NCBI GenBank assembly: GCA_024279915.1
Contig: JAJRRB010000063.1
Coordinates: 1-34,560, forward strand
Source of the DNA: Deltaproteobacteria bacterium
GTDB taxonomy: Bacteria; Desulfobacterota; Desulfuromonadia; Desulfuromonadales; BM103
Reading direction: 5' to 3'
DNA: 34,560 bases
Shown: positions 33,661-34,560 of the stretch, one piece after another
How positions within the stretch are numbered: position 1 is the stretch's first letter
Layout of the letters: the number at the start of each line of letters is the position of its first letter
The notes under the pieces: model-generated
Seen by the model: the letters and a program-made list of their open reading frames with translations, nothing else
Told to the model about the DNA's origin: nothing
The model's database searches: none
Translations under genes and position numbers: made by a program

Positions 33661-33953
33661 CGTGTGAATCTTTCTTTTTTTCGTTGTTCAGTGTTGCGGT
33701 AGGTCTGAGAAGATGGACACCATGTGATGTGCTACTGACGTGTTGAGGCGGTCCTGAGATGTTTGAAGACTTTGTCCCTGTGTTGTCTCTGTTGCCTCTA
33801 TGTTATCCCTGCGGAGTATATAGAAAGTCATAGCTTCCGAGGGCTTTGACGGTTTTTGGCAGGAAAGCCATGAGTCGTAAAATGAGGCGATTCGTGCTGT
33901 AACCATTTGAACTAAAAAGAAAAATAGCCCTTGCCTCCGATTTGATTATTTTT
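33661..33953. other. Non-coding stretch left of the tRNA scar
   Basis: No convincing gene is seen. The 26-bp repeat copy lies at 33698-33723. The rest may hold recombinase arm-binding sites next to the attachment site, but I see no clear repeated motif. Confidence 0.4.
33698..33723 (+). repeat. 26-bp direct repeat, right copy
   Basis: GGTAGGTC and ATGGACACCAT match the copy at 26715-26740; 22 of 26 positions are identical. It lies 38 bases after the STAND gene. Confidence 0.45.
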
Positions 33954-33998
<45 letters not shown>

Positions 33999-34420
33999 GT
34001 TAAATCAATGGCTTAGTCTATTGTACAGCTAAGACCTTTTTGCTTTTTCAGCCTTTGTGGTACCACTGTGGTGCCCTTGTTGTAGAAAGTATTCTGGCAG
34101 CATTCCCTACGGTCACAGGGTATTCAGGATGATTGATTCGTCACAGGAAATGAGTTGGTTCCAGGTTGGTTTTATGGGACAAGAGGGGTTCTACAGGGGG
34201 CCGTGTTTAGGCCGTGTGGCCATGAACGCAGAGGGTTTAACCTGTTAGGGCGGCGCTAGCCCCGACCTTTCCCTTTTTGCCTTGAAACGCTGAGTTAAGG
34301 TGCTGAATTTGTTGAACAATACCTATCTTTGTGTGAACTGAGCCTGATTGTGCCATTTGGTGAAATAGTCGTTATTTATCAGTACGGTAGCTGGCTTTTT
34401 GTTGCCGTTTGCGCGCAAAA
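33999..34420. other. Residual segment between two tRNA scars
   Basis: These 422 bases have no supported gene. They hold a terminator (34010-34041) and GTGGTACCACTGTGGTGCC-like inverted sequence near 34060. They may be what remains of an older integrated element. Confidence 0.45.
34010..34041 (+). terminator. Terminator behind the tRNA-Arg half
   Basis: Arms GGCTTAG (34010-34016) and CTAAGACC (34029-34036, one bulge) are followed by TTTTT, as expected behind a tRNA gene. Confidence 0.6.
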
Positions 34421-34465
34421 CTTTTAATCAGATGGTCGTGGGTTCGATCCCCCCCCGGCTCACCA
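34421..34465 (+). other. attR-like scar: 3' half of tRNA-Lys (anticodon UUU)
   Basis: The sequence from loop CTTTTAA reads as tRNA-Lys: TCAGA, GGTCG, T arm GTGGG-TTCGATC-CCCCC, acceptor CCGGCTC, A and CCA. There is one mismatch in the T stem (T opposite C). No 5' half (GAGCCGG) precedes it at tRNA distance, so it is not an intact gene. It is best read as a second integration scar. Confidence 0.68.
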
Positions 34466-34473
34466 TTTTTAAA

Positions 34474-34508
34474 TCCGCACCCAGTAGTGTTAAACTGCTG
34501 GGTGCGGA
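34474..34508. terminator. Stem-loop behind the tRNA-Lys half
   Basis: Arms TCCGCACCCAG (34474-34484) and CTGGGTGCGGA (34498-34508) are perfect. The hairpin separates the tRNA-Lys half from tRNA-Glu and may be a processing or termination signal. Confidence 0.6.
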
Positions 34509-34520
34509 AACATTTTAAAT

Positions 34521-34560
34521 GTCCCTATCGTCTAGCCTGGCCCAGGACACCGCCCTTTCA
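34521..34560 (+). tRNA. tRNA-Glu (anticodon UUC), 5' part, cut by the window end
   Basis: GTCCCTATCGTCTAGCCTGG, then CCCAGGACACCGCCC and TTTCA, fits tRNA-Glu up to the anticodon loop, with UUC at 34557-34559. The 3' half lies beyond the window. It marks host chromosome. Confidence 0.85.

Noticed and set aside
34057-34248. 63-codon frame between the two tRNA scars
   Set aside because: No recognisable family and no ribosome binding site; treated as non-coding remnant.
34387-34465. Complete tRNA-Lys gene
   Set aside because: The 5' acceptor and D arm are missing at tRNA distance and the T stem has a mismatch; only the 3' half is supported.

Overview
The window looks like most of an integrated mobile element of the pipolin type, an element that carries its own primer-independent-type family B DNA polymerase. 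Its right end and a tRNA gene of the host chromosome fall inside the window; its left end does not. The partial tRNA-Glu at the right edge and the tRNA-Lys then tRNA-Glu order remind me of Desulfobacterota/Desulfuromonadia. DUF2787, DUF1232 and RadC-like genes are typical of proteobacterial integrative elements. I would not place the host below Proteobacteria/Desulfobacterota with confidence.

Layout. (1) 0.4-1.15 kb: a DUF2293 gene. (2) 1.3-13.6 kb, the element core: small accessory genes (hypothetical, DUF2787, DUF1232, RadC-like, a second hypothetical related to the first), a reverse-strand transposase-like gene, a tyrosine recombinase, the family B polymerase in two in-frame pieces, two unrecognised genes, parB and a small unknown gene. 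Two copies of a 107-bp promoter plus stem-loop module (1329-1435 and 13300-13406) bracket this core. Three copies of the palindrome TTCGGCGCGCCGAA lie near its ends, one directly behind parB, and are good candidates for its binding site. (3) 13.8-22.2 kb: a type I restriction-modification operon hsdM-hsdS-[ptuA-ptuB]-hsdR, with a Septu-like ATPase/HNH pair coupled into the middle. (4) 22.3-26.7 kb: a lower-GC pair of DUF262 (GmrSD-type) genes. (5) 26.7-33.7 kb, of higher GC over most of its length and flanked by an imperfect 26-bp direct repeat: a divergent LRAT-like/HTH pair sharing a 23-bp palindromic operator, a broken SF1 helicase gene, and a large nuclease-STAND NTPase. (6) 33.95-34.56 kb: two successive 3' halves of tRNA genes (Arg-ACG, then Lys-UUU), read as attachment-site scars, followed by the start of a tRNA-Glu.

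The core supplies integration (tyrosine recombinase), replication (polymerase) and perhaps segregation (ParB plus palindromes). The right two thirds is a stack of anti-phage cargo. The most unusual signals are: the polymerase cut by an in-frame TAG directly after motif A, with a strong ribosome binding site and ATG for the second half; two further in-frame TAG codons in hsdR and the helicase; the parS-like palindromes; the duplicated promoter/stem-loop module; and the tandem tRNA scars.
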